NCBI RefSeq assembly: GCF_009935845.1 | Contig: NZ_QWEK01000015.1 | Span: 49,539-113,538 of the forward strand | From: Pseudoflavonifractor sp. 524-17 | GTDB taxonomy: Bacteria; Bacillota; Clostridia; Oscillospirales; Oscillospiraceae | DNA: 64,000 bases | Direction of reading: 5' to 3' | Part shown: piece by piece, positions 24,900 through 34,882 of the stretch | Layout of the letters: every line of letters begins with the position of its first letter | Position numbering within the stretch: position 1 is the first letter of the stretch | The notes under the pieces: generated by a model | Seen by the model: the letters and a program-made list of their open reading frames with translations, nothing else | What the model was told of the DNA's origin: nothing | Database searches by the model: none | Made by a program: the position numbers and the translations under genes

Positions 24900-25337
24900 T
24901 CACTGGTTGGTCTGTTTTCTCCCAAACGGGACAAACAGAAAGGGCACAAAACTGGCCGCTGTTATAGAAATAAGAGGCGAATTTATCAAATTAGCCAGCG
25001 CAGCAGCCACAATCGACGTCCAATTCCGAAATCTGGCCAACGTGACGCTGAGTGATACCGGAAAACCCGGCACATACAGCTGCGCCAGGGCCACTGCCAG
25101 GTAAATGGAGGAGATGATCCCGGCGGAGACGGCAATTTCCGCCCTGGTCATGGAACGGAAGCACAGCAGCCCCCCTATCAGCAGAATGATCAGAAACACC
25201 GCCCCATCGAAAATGGCGCTGCGAACGGGATCAGCATAGAAAAAACCGCCCATATAAACCATGATCATAAAGCTGACCCAGCTTGCGATCACGCAGAAGA
25301 CCGGCACCCGCCACAGGGTATTCCATCGGATGTTCAT
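24900..25337 (-). CDS. small polytopic membrane protein of unknown function between queA and tgt
   Basis: 145 residues with about four hydrophobic segments: VFCVIASWVSFMIMVYMGGF, IFDGAVFLIILLIGGLLCF, AVSAGIISSIYLAVALAQLY and ISITAASFVPFLFVPF. Not recognised. Its ATG abuts the queA stop with no gap, and tgt begins 16 bases after its end, so it is translated within the queuosine unit. It could be a queuine/preQ1-related transporter component, but it has no ECF or YhhQ signature, so that is only a possibility. Confidence 0.7.
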   Translation of the reverse strand: MNIRWNTLWRVPVFCVIASWVSFMIMVYMGGFFYADPVRSAIFDGAVFLIILLIGGLLCFRSMTRAEIAVSAGIISSIYLAVALAQLYVPGFPVSLSVTLARFRNWTSIVAAALANLINSPLISITAASFVPFLFVPFGRKQTNQ

Positions 25338-26384
25338 TCAGACGGTTCCCTCCTCAAAATCGGCGATCATCATGGCGTCTCCAAAGGAGAAAAACCGGTA
25401 GTTCTCACGCACCGCCTCCTCATAGGCGGACAGAACGTGCTCCCGCCCCGCCAGGGCGGACACCAGCATGATCAATGTGGACTGAGGGAGGTGGAAATTG
25501 GTGATCAGCCCGTCCAGCACCTTGAAGCGGTAGCCGGGATAGATAAAGATATTGGTCCAGCCGGAGGTCTCCCTCATGGTGCCGTCCTCCGCCGCCCAGC
25601 TCTCAATGGTGCGGCAGGAGGTGGTGCCCACGCAGATGACCCTCCCCCCCTCCGCCTTGGTGCGGTTGATGGTGTCTGCGGTCTCCGCCGGGATGGAGCA
25701 GAACTCCGAGTGCATCTCGTGGTCGGTGATCTCCTCCTCCTTCACCGGGCGGAAGGTGCCCAAGCCCACGTGGAGGGTGACATAGCACACCCGCACCCCC
25801 ATGGCCTGGATCTCCGCCAGCAGGTCTTTGGTAAAGTGGAGCCCGGCGGTGGGGGCCGCGGCGGATCCCACCTCTCTGGAGTACACCGTCTGATACCGCT
25901 CAGGATCGCGCAGCTCCGCCTTGATATAGGGGGGCAGGGGCATCTTGCCCAGCCGCTCCAGCAGCTCTAAAAAGATCCCCTCATAGCGGAAGCGGACCAG
26001 CCGGTTGCCGTTGTCCAGCACCTGCTCCACCTGGGCGGTAAGCAGGCCGTCCCCAAAGGAGAGCGCTGTCCCCGTGCGGATTCTGCGCCCCGGCCGCACC
26101 AGGCACTCCCATACCTTCTCCCCCCGATCCGCCAGAAGGAGGACCTCCGCCGCCCCGCCCCCAGGCGTCCGACGACCCAGCAGCCGGGCAGGCAGCACCC
26201 GAGAGTCGTTGAGTACCAGGCAGTCCCCCGGCTTTAGCAGCTTGGGCAGATCATAGAAATGCAGGTGCTTCCTGCATCCGGTGTTCTTATCCAGCACCAG
26301 CATCCGTGAGGTATCCCGCTGCTCCAATGGGGTCTGGGCAATCAGCTCCTCCGGCAGTTCAAAATCAAAGTCGGCTGTCTTCAT
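25338..26384 (-). CDS. queA: S-adenosylmethionine:tRNA ribosyltransferase-isomerase
   Basis: Converts preQ1-tRNA to epoxyqueuosine-tRNA by transferring ribose from SAM. 348 residues; signatures [44 protein letters not shown], and [20 protein letters not shown]. Its ATG overlaps the stop of the SpoIID-like gene upstream (ATGA). With tgt it forms the queuosine pair; queG/queH and preQ1 synthesis are not in the window. Confidence 0.97.
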   Translation of the reverse strand: MKTADFDFELPEELIAQTPLEQRDTSRMLVLDKNTGCRKHLHFYDLPKLLKPGDCLVLNDSRVLPARLLGRRTPGGGAAEVLLLADRGEKVWECLVRPGRRIRTGTALSFGDGLLTAQVEQVLDNGNRLVRFRYEGIFLELLERLGKMPLPPYIKAELRDPERYQTVYSREVGSAAAPTAGLHFTKDLLAEIQAMGVRVCYVTLHVGLGTFRPVKEEEITDHEMHSEFCSIPAETADTINRTKAEGGRVICVGTTSCRTIESWAAEDGTMRETSGWTNIFIYPGYRFKVLDGLITNFHLPQSTLIMLVSALAGREHVLSAYEEAVRENYRFFSFGDAMMIADFEEGTV

Positions 26385-28030
26385 CGTCTCTCTATCTCCA
26401 CTCCTGTAAAGTAAAATTTCAGGATCTGATCATAAGTATAACCGGCCTCCGCCATGGCCATTGCGCCGTACTGGCTCATACCCACATTGTGCCCCCAGCC
26501 GCTGCCGCTGACCACATAAGATCCACTTCCGCCAGTAACCGGCGCGGTGGACGGGCTAAGCTGGCTGACGCCGCCGCTGGTGATGACATAGGGAGCGCTG
26601 ACGCCGCTGAGGGGGTCCACATTCCCATCCCCGTCGATGGCGTACAGGCCGCTGACGCTGTCCATTCTGTCCCCGCCGTTGACATACACGCCGCTGGACA
26701 CACCGCCTTCGTTGATGGTGAATCGGTTGGAGCGCGTCCCCAGGAGCAGGCGCACATTCTCTTTATAATAGGTCCAGCTCTTCCCTGCCGAATCTGTAAA
26801 AGTAACTGCCTTTACATTTCCTGTGGGCGTAGTCTCGCTGATGCGGAAATCCACAATCTCCCCGCACATGACTCCCTTGGCACGCAGCTTGGACGCCAGC
26901 TCCTGGGCGGTAAAGGTGACGTTCCAATTATAGTTGGGCACCCTGGACGCCACCACCGCCTCGTAGGGATCGATCTTGCCGATAAGGTAAGGAATGGCGC
27001 TGGTCCAGACGTTCTCCGCACTCTCTGAGGCGCCGCCGTTGTGGGAGGAGTATACCGCCTCGACAAGGGCGCCGTTGTAAGTGATATACATTCCCTCACA
27101 CTCCGCCGCCGCCGCGATGCTATTGCTGGTCAATCTTTCGGTTCCGTGGTAGGCCTGGCAGTGAACCTCGCTGCACACATCAAAATGGCTGGATTTATGC
27201 CTGTTATAATTACGGGCCGCATAGGTCCGGGCACAGCAGGCCTGGGCCTTCAGGGCCTCTTTGGGCCAATCGGCTGACATTTCCCAGGTAACAACACAGC
27301 GGATATAGTCCTCCATCTCTACGACGTTTACCACCGTAAGATCCCCGCCGCTGATGCGCTCATACCGAAAGCCGCCATAGTATTTGCGGTTCTTGAACCA
27401 GGTAACGGGGTCACTGTGCCCTGTCACGTCCGGCATAACCCCCAGATACCCGCTGCTGCCATCAAACTGAAACAGAACATGGGTGCTTCCGGTTTCCACC
27501 ACGCTGATGCCCCCGGTGCTGGTCCCCACAATCTTGCTTCCTCCCAGCCCCAGACTGGACTGCGCGGCCTGGGCCTCTCCCTGGGTGGCGTAAGCCCCTA
27601 CCCGCGCCTCAAACTGTCCGTCAATCCACGCCGGGAAGCCTCCGGAATAGGCTGCCGCTGCCCTCTGTGCAGAGGCCATATCCCCAAAGATCCCCAGCTG
27701 GATATGATAGCACCCCACAACACCGCTCCCCCCTGGGGAGGCGCTGTAGCTCCCGTTGGAGAGATAGAGGTTTTGGGTTTTGAGCATAGTGATTGCGGTG
27801 GACTGGGTCCGCATCAACTCGGTGAACTGGTGGTTGCTGTCAAAATACCCCAGGCGATATCCGCTCCCCTCGCTGTTAAGCAGATTGGCCGCTGGGAGGG
27901 CGGAACTGCCGTAGGCCAGTCCCACTTTTACCGCCGGCTCCCCCGGACTGGCGGCGGCCGTATCGCCCATAGGCAGGACAAGCGCCCCCGCCAAACATAG
28001 CGCTGTCAGTTTAATCCATCGTCTTTTCAT
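26381..28030 (-). CDS. secreted SPOR-SpoIID/LytB-domain protein
   Basis: 549 residues. Signal peptide ([20 protein letters not shown]...AAA), then a SPOR-like repeat ([20 protein letters not shown] and [20 protein letters not shown], about residues 105-165), then the SpoIID catalytic region ([53 protein letters not shown], and the end [20 protein letters not shown]). SpoIID enzymes are lytic transglycosylases that cleave glycans without stem peptides; this may be a vegetative or sporulation paralogue. Start is the ATG at 28030 behind AAAGGAG. It overlaps queA by four bases and is divergent from the lysine riboswitch. Confidence 0.88.
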   Translation of the reverse strand: MKRRWIKLTALCLAGALVLPMGDTAAASPGEPAVKVGLAYGSSALPAANLLNSEGSGYRLGYFDSNHQFTELMRTQSTAITMLKTQNLYLSNGSYSASPGGSGVVGCYHIQLGIFGDMASAQRAAAAYSGGFPAWIDGQFEARVGAYATQGEAQAAQSSLGLGGSKIVGTSTGGISVVETGSTHVLFQFDGSSGYLGVMPDVTGHSDPVTWFKNRKYYGGFRYERISGGDLTVVNVVEMEDYIRCVVTWEMSADWPKEALKAQACCARTYAARNYNRHKSSHFDVCSEVHCQAYHGTERLTSNSIAAAAECEGMYITYNGALVEAVYSSHNGGASESAENVWTSAIPYLIGKIDPYEAVVASRVPNYNWNVTFTAQELASKLRAKGVMCGEIVDFRISETTPTGNVKAVTFTDSAGKSWTYYKENVRLLLGTRSNRFTINEGGVSSGVYVNGGDRMDSVSGLYAIDGDGNVDPLSGVSAPYVITSGGVSQLSPSTAPVTGGSGSYVVSGSGWGHNVGMSQYGAMAMAEAGYTYDQILKFYFTGVEIERR

Positions 28031-28107
28031 ATCTGACTCCTTTGTGCTGCATTCCATGTCGCAATTAGCATCGTCGTCAGTGTCACAATTTACTTTGGAA
28101 AAGCGTA

Positions 28108-28136
28108 TTGACACCGTTGGCTTCGTGTGATACTAT
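28108..28136 (+). promoter_or_regulatory. promoter of the lysine riboswitch-asd-dapA-dapB unit
   Basis: TTGACA at 28108-28113, 17 bases, TACTAT at 28131-28136, giving a start around 28143, a few bases before the riboswitch P1 stem. Confidence 0.75.
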
Positions 28137-28150
28137 TTCAATCAATTACA

Positions 28151-28323
28151 GGATAGAGGTTGCGGTTTTCAAAAGTAGCACGGTGAGGGCTCCGCGGGCC
28201 CCAAGATCCGTTTGCAAAAGGGAACGCCGCCGAAGTGGACCCTCCCCCGGAGGTCGGTCCCCTGGGCGCATGGGCGAACAGCCCTGCGACTGTCACCGGC
28301 TGCGGGCTGGTGGGGCGCTGTCT
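28151..28323 (+). promoter_or_regulatory. lysine riboswitch (L box)
   Basis: Clear match to the L-box consensus: GATAGAGGTTGCG at 28152 on, AAAAGTAGCA, then AAAGGGAACGCCGCCGAAG, a variable helix with CTGGGC, and GACTGTCACCGG before the closing strand. The P1 helix pairs GATAG (28152-28156) with CTGTC (28318-28322). The aptamer senses lysine; the downstream hairpin at 28379-28417 is the expected expression platform. It controls asd-dapA-dapB, a logical lysine-biosynthesis target. Confidence 0.93.
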
Positions 28324-28378
28324 GTGTTTGGAATATGGTGGACAGGGGCGTATACCTGCGTCTTTGACATTATAGTAC

Positions 28379-28417
28379 AAAATCAGCCGGTGTGTAAACC
28401 CGCTGATTTCTTTTTTT
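28379..28417 (+). terminator. riboswitch-controlled terminator
   Basis: AAATCAGC-c-GG pairs with CC-CGCTGATTT, followed by CTTTTTTT. Located 56 bases past the aptamer and about 170 bases before asd; lysine binding should favour this stem and stop transcription. The stretch 28418-28589 to the asd ribosome site (AGGAGG) shows only a small GCCGC/GCGGC hairpin. Confidence 0.88.
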
Positions 28418-28589
28418 CCTCTCTTTGGACAAACTCTTTTCCTGTAAAAGCGGCATAGAATCCGTATAGCAGAAGTCTAACCCAGGGCCGCTGTGCGGCT
28501 GTCTGCGGCGAAACACACCGCACACATGTGAAAAAAATTAAATTTGATTCTTTTCATATGGGTTGACTATAACACAGGAGGTCATTGAA

Positions 28590-29678
28590 ATGGAAAAGTA
28601 TCGGGTAGGCGTGATTGGCGGCACAGGCATGGTGGGCCAGCGGTTTGTCACATTGATGGAGAACCATCCCTGGTTCCAGCTCACCGCCATCGCGGCCAGC
28701 CCCCGCTCTGCGGGAAAGACGTATGAAGAGGCCATCGGCTCCCGCTGGGCCATGGGCACCCCCATGCCGGAGGAGGCTAAGAAGCTGGTGGTCCTCAACG
28801 CGGAGACCGACGTGGAGCAGATCGCCTCCATGGTAGACTTTGTCTTTTCCGCTGTGGATATGAAAAAAGAGGAGATCCAGGCCCTGGAGGAGGCGTACGC
28901 CAAGCATGAGTGCCCCGTGGTCTCCAATAACTCCGCCCACCGCTGGACGGACGACGTACCCATGGTAGTACCGGAGATCAATCCGGAGCACATCCAGGTC
29001 ATCCCCGCTCAGCGCAAGCGCCTGGGTACCAGCCGGGGCTTTATTGCCGTCAAGTCCAACTGCTCCCTCCAGAGCTATGTCCCCGCCCTGCACCCCCTGC
29101 GGGAGAAATTTGGCCTGAGCAAGGCCTTGGTGTGTACTTATCAGGCCATCTCCGGCGCCGGCAAGACCTTTGACACCTGGCCGGAGATGGTGGACAACGT
29201 CATCCCCTACATCGGCGGCGAGGAGGAGAAGAGCGAGCGGGAGCCCCTCAAGCTGTGGGGCAAGGTGGAGAACGGCGTTATCGTCAACGCCTCCTCTCCC
29301 GCTATCACCGCCCAGTGCTTCCGGGTAGCCGCCTCCGACGGCCACATGGCTGCCGTCTTTGCCAGCTTTGACAACCGCCCCAGCGAGGAGGCGATCAAAG
29401 AGTGCTGGTCCTCCTTCCGCGGCCGCGCTCAAGAGTTGGAGCTTCCCTCCGCTCCCAAGCAGTTCCTCCACTACTTTGACGATCCCGCCCGGCCCCAGAC
29501 CAAGCCAGACCGGATGACGGAGAACGGCATGGCGGTGTGCCTGGGCCGGCTCCGTCCCGATACCCAGTACGATTATAAGTTTGTCTGCCTGTCCCACAAC
29601 ACCCTCCGCGGCGCGGCGGGCGGCGCGGTCCTTCTGGCCGAGCTGCTGTGCGCTGAGGGCTATATTACAAGGAGGTAG
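28590..29678 (+). CDS. asd: aspartate-semialdehyde dehydrogenase
   Basis: Reduces aspartyl phosphate to the semialdehyde that feeds lysine, threonine, methionine and diaminopimelate. 362 residues, of the archaeal/fungal-type subgroup rather than the usual shorter bacterial type. GGTGMVGQRF near the N-terminus binds NADPH; Cys158 in KSNCSLQSY is the likely nucleophile; ISGAGKTFDTWPEM is a family segment. ATG at 28590 behind AGGAGG. Lead gene under the lysine riboswitch, four bases before dapA. Confidence 0.95.
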   Translation: MEKYRVGVIGGTGMVGQRFVTLMENHPWFQLTAIAASPRSAGKTYEEAIGSRWAMGTPMPEEAKKLVVLNAETDVEQIASMVDFVFSAVDMKKEEIQALEEAYAKHECPVVSNNSAHRWTDDVPMVVPEINPEHIQVIPAQRKRLGTSRGFIAVKSNCSLQSYVPALHPLREKFGLSKALVCTYQAISGAGKTFDTWPEMVDNVIPYIGGEEEKSEREPLKLWGKVENGVIVNASSPAITAQCFRVAASDGHMAAVFASFDNRPSEEAIKECWSSFRGRAQELELPSAPKQFLHYFDDPARPQTKPDRMTENGMAVCLGRLRPDTQYDYKFVCLSHNTLRGAAGGAVLLAELLCAEGYITRR

Positions 29679-29681
29679 TCC

Positions 29682-30575
29682 ATGTCTAGACAGCCTATTT
29701 TTACCGGCGCCTGCACTGCCATTGTCACCCCCTTCAGCGACAGCGGCGCCATCAACTACGATGCTTTCGGCCGGCTGATTGACGAGCAGATTCAGCGGGG
29801 CATTGATGCCATCTGTGTCTGCGGCACCACCGGCGAGAGCGCTACCATGTCCATTCGGGAGCACGTGGCCGCTGTAGAGTTCTGCGTCAAGCGCGTGAAC
29901 CACCGGGTCAAGGTCATCGCCGGCGCTGGCAGCAACGACACCTCTGCCGCAGTGTACCTCTCCCAGCACGCCCAGGATTCCGGCGCCGACGCCCTGCTCC
30001 ACGTAACGCCCTATTACAACAAGGCCACCCAGGCCGGCCTCATCAAGCACTATGAGTACATCGCCGACCGTGTGGAGCTGCCCATTATCCTGTACAATGT
30101 CCCCAGCCGCACCGGCGTCTCCTTTACCGCTGAGACCTATAAAGTTCTGTCCCAGAACCCCAAAATCAACGGCGTGAAAGAGGCCAGCGGAAATTTCTCC
30201 CTTCTGGCTCATACCCGCTATCTGTGCAGTGACGATTTCTACGTCTGGTCCGGCAACGACGACCAAGTGGTTCCCATGATGGCCCTGGGCGCCAAGGGGG
30301 TTATCTCGGTGGCCTCCAACTTGGTACCGGAGGTCATGGTAAAGATGAGCCACCTGTGCCTGGAAAATAATTTTGAAGCCGCTTCCAAGATCCAGATTGA
30401 CTATATGGACCTCATTGACGCCCTCTTCATTGAGGTCAACCCCATTCCCATCAAAGCAGCCATGAATCTGGCCGGTTACCAGGCAGGTGGCCTTCGTCTG
30501 CCTCTGTGCGATATCTCTGACAGCCATCTGGATACCCTCAAGGCCGCTATGGCACGGATGAAGCTGCTCCCCTGA
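29682..30575 (+). CDS. dapA: 4-hydroxy-tetrahydrodipicolinate synthase
   Basis: Condenses pyruvate with aspartate semialdehyde. 297 residues, TIM barrel: GTTGESATMSIREHV, VIAGAGSNDTSAAV, YNVPSRTG with the catalytic Tyr, and the Schiff-base Lys166 in NGVKEASGNF. ATG behind AAGGAGG, three bases after asd. The pathway intermediate also feeds dipicolinate in spores, but spoVF genes are not in the window. Confidence 0.97.
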   Translation: MSRQPIFTGACTAIVTPFSDSGAINYDAFGRLIDEQIQRGIDAICVCGTTGESATMSIREHVAAVEFCVKRVNHRVKVIAGAGSNDTSAAVYLSQHAQDSGADALLHVTPYYNKATQAGLIKHYEYIADRVELPIILYNVPSRTGVSFTAETYKVLSQNPKINGVKEASGNFSLLAHTRYLCSDDFYVWSGNDDQVVPMMALGAKGVISVASNLVPEVMVKMSHLCLENNFEAASKIQIDYMDLIDALFIEVNPIPIKAAMNLAGYQAGGLRLPLCDISDSHLDTLKAAMARMKLLP

Positions 30576-30597
30576 CCGGCAGAGGAGGACGTTGAAT

Positions 30598-31362
30598 ATG
30601 GTTAAGATTCTGATTTCCGGCTGCAACGGCCATATGGGCCGGGTGGTGGCCGACATCTGCGCCGCAGAGGCGGACATTGAGGTGGTTGGCGGGTTTGACC
30701 TTCTGGGGCAGAGCGGCCAGGACTTCCCCGTCTGGTCCGCCCCTAACGCCTGCACCGTTGCGGCAGATGCCGTGATTGATTTCTCCTCCCCCGCCGCCTT
30801 GGATGGCCTTCTGGAGTTTGGAAAGAGCCGTCCCATCCCTCTGGTCTTGGCCACCACCGGCTATACCCAGGAGCAGCTGGACCAGATAGACGCTGCCGCC
30901 CAAAGCATCCCTATTTTCCGCTCCGCCAACATGTCTCTGGGCATCAATGTCCTGTTGGATCTGGTGCGCCGGGCTGCCGCTGTCCTGGGGGAGCGATTTG
31001 ACATTGAAATTGTGGAGCGCCACCACAACCGCAAGGTAGACGCTCCCAGCGGCACCGCCCTGATGATTGCCGGCGCCGCAGCCTCCGCCCTTCCCTATCA
31101 GGCGGAATACGTTTATGACCGGCACACCGTCCGCCAGCGGCGGGGCTCTCGGGAGATCGGCATCTCTGCCGTCCGAGGCGGCAATATTGTGGGCGACCAC
31201 GAGATTATCTTCGCCGGACGGGATGAGGTCATCGAGCTGCGTCACTCCGCCATGGGCCGGGAGGTTTTTGCTTCCGGCGCGGTGCGGGCCGCCCGCTTTC
31301 TTACCACTGTCTCCAAGCCGGGACTCTACTCCATGTCCGACCTGGTAGCTGAGATCAAATAG
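30598..31362 (+). CDS. dapB: 4-hydroxy-tetrahydrodipicolinate reductase
   Basis: 254 residues. NADPH-binding ILISGCNGHMGR at the start, then the substrate site EIVERHHNRKVDAPSGTALM with the HHN and KxDxPSGT motifs, and HRQxxG-type C-terminal segments (HSAMGREVFASGAVRAARFL). ATG at 30598 nine bases behind GAGGAGG; the TTG two codons earlier is less likely. Last gene of the riboswitch operon and followed by a strong hairpin. Confidence 0.97.
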   Translation: MVKILISGCNGHMGRVVADICAAEADIEVVGGFDLLGQSGQDFPVWSAPNACTVAADAVIDFSSPAALDGLLEFGKSRPIPLVLATTGYTQEQLDQIDAAAQSIPIFRSANMSLGINVLLDLVRRAAAVLGERFDIEIVERHHNRKVDAPSGTALMIAGAAASALPYQAEYVYDRHTVRQRRGSREIGISAVRGGNIVGDHEIIFAGRDEVIELRHSAMGREVFASGAVRAARFLTTVSKPGLYSMSDLVAEIK

Positions 31363-31369
31363 CGCTAAT

Positions 31370-31409
31370 CAGCCCCCAGCCCTGCGCAAATGTGCAGGGC
31401 TGGGGGCTG
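31370..31409. terminator. terminator hairpin after dapB
   Basis: 16-base-pair perfect stem (31370-31385 with 31394-31409) around an eight-base loop, eight bases after the dapB stop. Only TTCT follows directly, so the strength rests on the stem. It also separates the convergent AI-2E gene. Confidence 0.8.
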
Positions 31410-31422
31410 TTCTACTCCTCTT

Positions 31423-32613
31423 TTATCCCCCTGGATACTGCTCTGTCTCCGTTTTATGCTCTGCGGCTCCCTCTATGCCACGGCTGGTCAGCCGGTTGTG
31501 GACCCACTCCCCGACCAGAGAGTAGATCACGGCGAAGGTAGGCACACCCAGCAGCATCCCGGGAAAACCAAATAGTCCGCCTCCCACTACAATGGACACC
31601 AGCACCCAGAAAGCAGAAATCCCAGTGCTGTTGCCCAAAATCTTGGGGCCAAGAATGTTGCCGTCAAACTGCTGAAGAGCCAGCACCAACGCGGCGAAAC
31701 GCAGTGCCTGCCAGGGGTCTACAATCAGCAGAATCAAGATGCAGGGCACCGCCCCCACGATGGGGCCGAAGAAGGGGATAATATTGGTCACACCGATGAC
31801 CACGCCGATAAGTACCGGAAATTCAATGCGCAGCACACTGGTCAGGACGAAACACAGCACACCCATAATGGCGCTGTCCAGAATTTTGCCATTGATGAAG
31901 CCGGAGAAAATGTCGTTGGCCCGGCTGCACACACTAATAAACCGGTTGGCCTTTCCCGTGGGAAGTATGGAGTAAACAAGCTCCTTGCACTGCCGGCTCA
32001 GGCTGTTCTTGTCCAGGAGCATGTAGATGGAGGAGATAACAACCGTAATGGCAGAAATCACCGCGGACACCACCCCGCTGCCCAGCGCCACCCCCATGCT
32101 GAGGATGTGTGGGATAGCCTTGGAGGCCAAATCGGATACTTTGCTCATGATATCCGAGTAGGAAGCCATAAACTGGTCCAGAAAGCTGTTGATCATCGCC
32201 TGATCAATGTTAAACTCTCTGGAGACCTGCTGCAGCAGGCTGTTCAGATTTAGGAAAAAGCCCTGGATGATCCAGTATAGAGACACTACGCTTTTGGCCA
32301 CTTGGGGCAGGATCAGCATCACCAGGATGGCCAGCAGCGCGATGAACAGTACATAGACCACCAGCACTGCCAGCCCCCGGCGGCATTTGAGCTTGGTGAA
32401 AACCTTATGCTCAAAGAAATTTGTGGGCCCGTTGAGTAGGTAGGCAATGGCAAACCCAACAATAAATGGCATGAGCACCTTTAAAATCGTAGATACAACT
32501 CTGCGCACAATACCGAAGTGGGTGAACACCAGGTAGAATGTGATCGCAATCAGCAGCACCAGCAGGCTGGAGACCGAACGCTCATCCAGGATAAACCACT
32601 TTTTTTTCTTCAC
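31423..32613 (-). CDS. AI-2E family (PerM/UPF0118) transporter
   Basis: 396 residues with about eight membrane helices. N-terminal hydrophobic pair, a soluble helical segment (FNIDQAMINSFLDQFMASYS), then the conserved C-terminal core FINGKILDSAIMGVLCF, ITNIIPFFGPIVGAVP-like segment and QQFDGNILGPKILGNSTGIS. Members export diverse small molecules or protons; AI-2 export is proven only for a few. GTG start at 32613 after AGGGA. Own promoter at 32659-32687, 100 bases after tyrS. Confidence 0.88.
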   Translation of the reverse strand: MKKKKWFILDERSVSSLLVLLIAITFYLVFTHFGIVRRVVSTILKVLMPFIVGFAIAYLLNGPTNFFEHKVFTKLKCRRGLAVLVVYVLFIALLAILVMLILPQVAKSVVSLYWIIQGFFLNLNSLLQQVSREFNIDQAMINSFLDQFMASYSDIMSKVSDLASKAIPHILSMGVALGSGVVSAVISAITVVISSIYMLLDKNSLSRQCKELVYSILPTGKANRFISVCSRANDIFSGFINGKILDSAIMGVLCFVLTSVLRIEFPVLIGVVIGVTNIIPFFGPIVGAVPCILILLIVDPWQALRFAALVLALQQFDGNILGPKILGNSTGISAFWVLVSIVVGGGLFGFPGMLLGVPTFAVIYSLVGEWVHNRLTSRGIEGAAEHKTETEQYPGG

Positions 32614-32658
32614 GTAATTCCCTGCCTTTCCATCGCGCTATGGCCGTATGGTAATTTT

Positions 32659-32687
32659 ATTGTAGCACGGCAAATTGCGCGGCACAA
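32659..32687 (-). promoter_or_regulatory. promoter of the AI-2E family gene
   Basis: Minus strand TTGTGC (32687-32682), 17-base spacer, TACAAT (32664-32659), 46 bases before the GTG start. Confidence 0.55.
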
Positions 32688-32715
32688 GTGCCCTTTGGAA
32701 AAAACAGCCCGGCGG

Positions 32716-33939
32716 TTACAGAGAGACTCTGTGGTATACCTTTTTTCCCTTCTTGATCTCAATGCCTTCTCCCTGGAGCTGCTGAGCAGTGAAGGCGGTG
32801 TCTACGCTGGAAATTTTTTCGCCGTTGACACTTACGCCCCCCTGCTCAATCAAACGGCGGGCCTCCTTTTTGGAGGGTACCAGACCGCATTTGAGCATCA
32901 AGTCCAGGATACCAATGCTCCCATCGGTGAGCTCCTCCCCAGTCAGCGTGGTGGAGGGCATGTTGCTCTTGTCGCTGCCCCCGGCGAAGAGGGCCTGGGC
33001 CGCGCTCTGGGCCTTGGCGGCCTCCTCCTCCCCGTGGATCAGCTTGGTCAACTCAAACGCCAGAATTTCTTTGGCGGTATTGAGCTGGGCGCCCTCCCAC
33101 CGGTCCATCTCGTCAATCTGCTCCAGAGGCAGGAAGGTAAGCATCCGCAGACACTTGAGCACGTCCGCATCATCCACGTTGCGCCAGTACTGGTAGAAAT
33201 CGTAGGGGGAGGTCTTTTCCGGATCCAGCCACACTGCTCCAGCCTGGGTCTTACCCATCTTCTTCCCCTCGGAGGTGAGGAGCAGGGTAATGGTCATGGC
33301 GTAGGCATCCTTACCCAGCTTGCGGCGGATGAGTTCGGTGCCTCCCAGCATATTGGACCACTGGTCGTCGCCGCCGCACTGCATATTGCAGCCTACGGTC
33401 TGGAACATATGGTAGAAGTCGTAGGACTGCATAATCATATAGTTGAACTCCAGGAAGGACAGCCCCTTCTCCATACGCTGCTTGTAACACTCCGCCCGCA
33501 GCATATTGTTCACGGAGAAGCAGGCCCCCACTTCCCGCAGCAGCTCAATATAGTTCAGCTGGGTCAGCCAGTCAGCATTGTTGAGCATCAGGGCCTTCCC
33601 CTCGGAGAAGTCGATGAACCTGCTCATCTGCTCTTTGAAGCGCTCACAGTTGTGCTGGATGGTCTCTACTGTCATCATGGAGCGCATATCGGTGCGTCCG
33701 GAGGGGTCGCCCACCATACTGGTGCCGCCGCCGATAAGGGCGATGGGCCGGTTGCCTGCCATCTGGAGGCGCTTCATCAAACACAGTGCCATAAAGTGGC
33801 CCACGTGCAGGGAGTCCGCTGTGGGATCAAAGCCAATATAAAAGGTGGCCTTGCCGTTGTTGATGAGCTCCTTGATCTCCTCCTCATCGGTGACCTGGGC
33901 AATCAGGCCGCGGGCTTTCAGTTCGTCATAGATCGTCAT
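32716..33939 (-). CDS. tyrS: tyrosyl-tRNA synthetase
   Basis: 407 residues. Class I core: [15 protein letters not shown] (HIGH-type motif HVGH), [15 protein letters not shown], the tyrosine pocket [20 protein letters not shown], and KKMGKT as the KMSKS-type loop; C-terminal S4 domain ([20 protein letters not shown]). Belongs to the TyrZ-like long bacterial group. It is 50 bases downstream of the EamA transporter gene with no terminator between, and the leader upstream of both carries a tyrosine T-box, so the two appear to be one tRNA-Tyr-responsive unit. Confidence 0.97.
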   Translation of the reverse strand: MTIYDELKARGLIAQVTDEEEIKELINNGKATFYIGFDPTADSLHVGHFMALCLMKRLQMAGNRPIALIGGGTSMVGDPSGRTDMRSMMTVETIQHNCERFKEQMSRFIDFSEGKALMLNNADWLTQLNYIELLREVGACFSVNNMLRAECYKQRMEKGLSFLEFNYMIMQSYDFYHMFQTVGCNMQCGGDDQWSNMLGGTELIRRKLGKDAYAMTITLLLTSEGKKMGKTQAGAVWLDPEKTSPYDFYQYWRNVDDADVLKCLRMLTFLPLEQIDEMDRWEGAQLNTAKEILAFELTKLIHGEEEAAKAQSAAQALFAGGSDKSNMPSTTLTGEELTDGSIGILDLMLKCGLVPSKKEARRLIEQGGVSVNGEKISSVDTAFTAQQLQGEGIEIKKGKKVYHRVSL

Positions 33940-33989
33940 TGAATCGTCTCCTTATCTCTTCATTTTCTCTATGCCTCGTTCAATTTTCA

Positions 33990-34853
33990 TCAGGAAACCG
34001 TTTCTCTTTCCTGACCAGTCCTGGCACGGATCACATTATAGCCCACCACGCCGCCGATGACAATCACCGCTCCTACCATGGCCAGGGGATCCACCGCCTC
34101 ATGGTAGAATACCGCCACCAGAATAGGGTTGAGCACTGGTTCAATCCCGGACACCAGACTGGCGGTCACTGGCGGAGTGGTCTTCAGTCCGATGGTCAGC
34201 AGAACATAGGCCAGCCCCACCTGGAAAGCGCCCAAAACCACCAGACTGGTGAGGGCGGTGGGGGTGAATTCCGTCTCAAACAGCAGAAATGGCGCCCCGG
34301 TAACCGCGCTGATCACGTCCCCCCAGAACACCGACGAAATGGGGTCGCACCCCGGCATGTCCTGAAGCAGAAATACCCCCGCGTAGCTCAGTCCGGACAG
34401 CAGGGCAAGACAGTTGCCCGCCATGTCCCCGGTCTCCAGACTCTCCACAAAAAAGCACAGCACCCCCAGAAATACCACGGCGCACGCCCCGATATCCAGC
34501 TTTCCCGGCCGCTTTTTCCAAAACAGGACAGAGAGCAGAATCACAAAAATAGGGGCGGTGAACTGGAGTACAATGACGTTAGCCGCCGTGGTCAGTTTGT
34601 TGGCAATGGTAAAGAGAATATTGGTGCCGTAGATACAGATTGCCCCCAACAGCACTCCACGGTTCATCTGGGGCCGGTGGCGGGTGGCGATGAGATAGCC
34701 CCCCACTACCATCAGCGCCACCACATTCCGTCCGCCGTTGATGGCCATGCCGCTCCATGGGATCAGCTTGATGCACAGGCCGCCGATGCTGTACAGGGCC
34801 GCAGCCAGAAAGACACATAAAGTTCCCCGCTGCCGCTCCCACTTTTCTGTCAA
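33990..34853 (-). CDS. EamA/DMT-family transporter under tyrosine T-box control
   Basis: 287 residues with ten predicted membrane helices arranged as two EamA repeats (GTLCVFLAAALYSIGGLCIK; LALLSGLSYAGVFLLQDMPG; end VTASLVSGIEPVLNPILVAV). TTG start at 34853, eight bases after GGAGGAGG. The family moves amino acids and other metabolites, often as exporters but also as importers. Its place directly behind a T-box with a tyrosine specifier and before tyrS suggests uptake of tyrosine or a precursor; the specificity is inferred from regulation only. Confidence 0.85.
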   Translation of the reverse strand: MTEKWERQRGTLCVFLAAALYSIGGLCIKLIPWSGMAINGGRNVVALMVVGGYLIATRHRPQMNRGVLLGAICIYGTNILFTIANKLTTAANVIVLQFTAPIFVILLSVLFWKKRPGKLDIGACAVVFLGVLCFFVESLETGDMAGNCLALLSGLSYAGVFLLQDMPGCDPISSVFWGDVISAVTGAPFLLFETEFTPTALTSLVVLGAFQVGLAYVLLTIGLKTTPPVTASLVSGIEPVLNPILVAVFYHEAVDPLAMVGAVIVIGGVVGYNVIRARTGQERETVS

Positions 34854-34882
34854 TCAAACTACCTCCTCCAGGCGACACCTAT

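Noticed and set aside
28554..30857. A 767-codon open frame on the minus strand opposite asd and dapA.
   Set aside because: It is the shadow of GC-rich codon use in asd and dapA; no ribosome site or recognisable motifs, while both sense genes are complete and recognisable.
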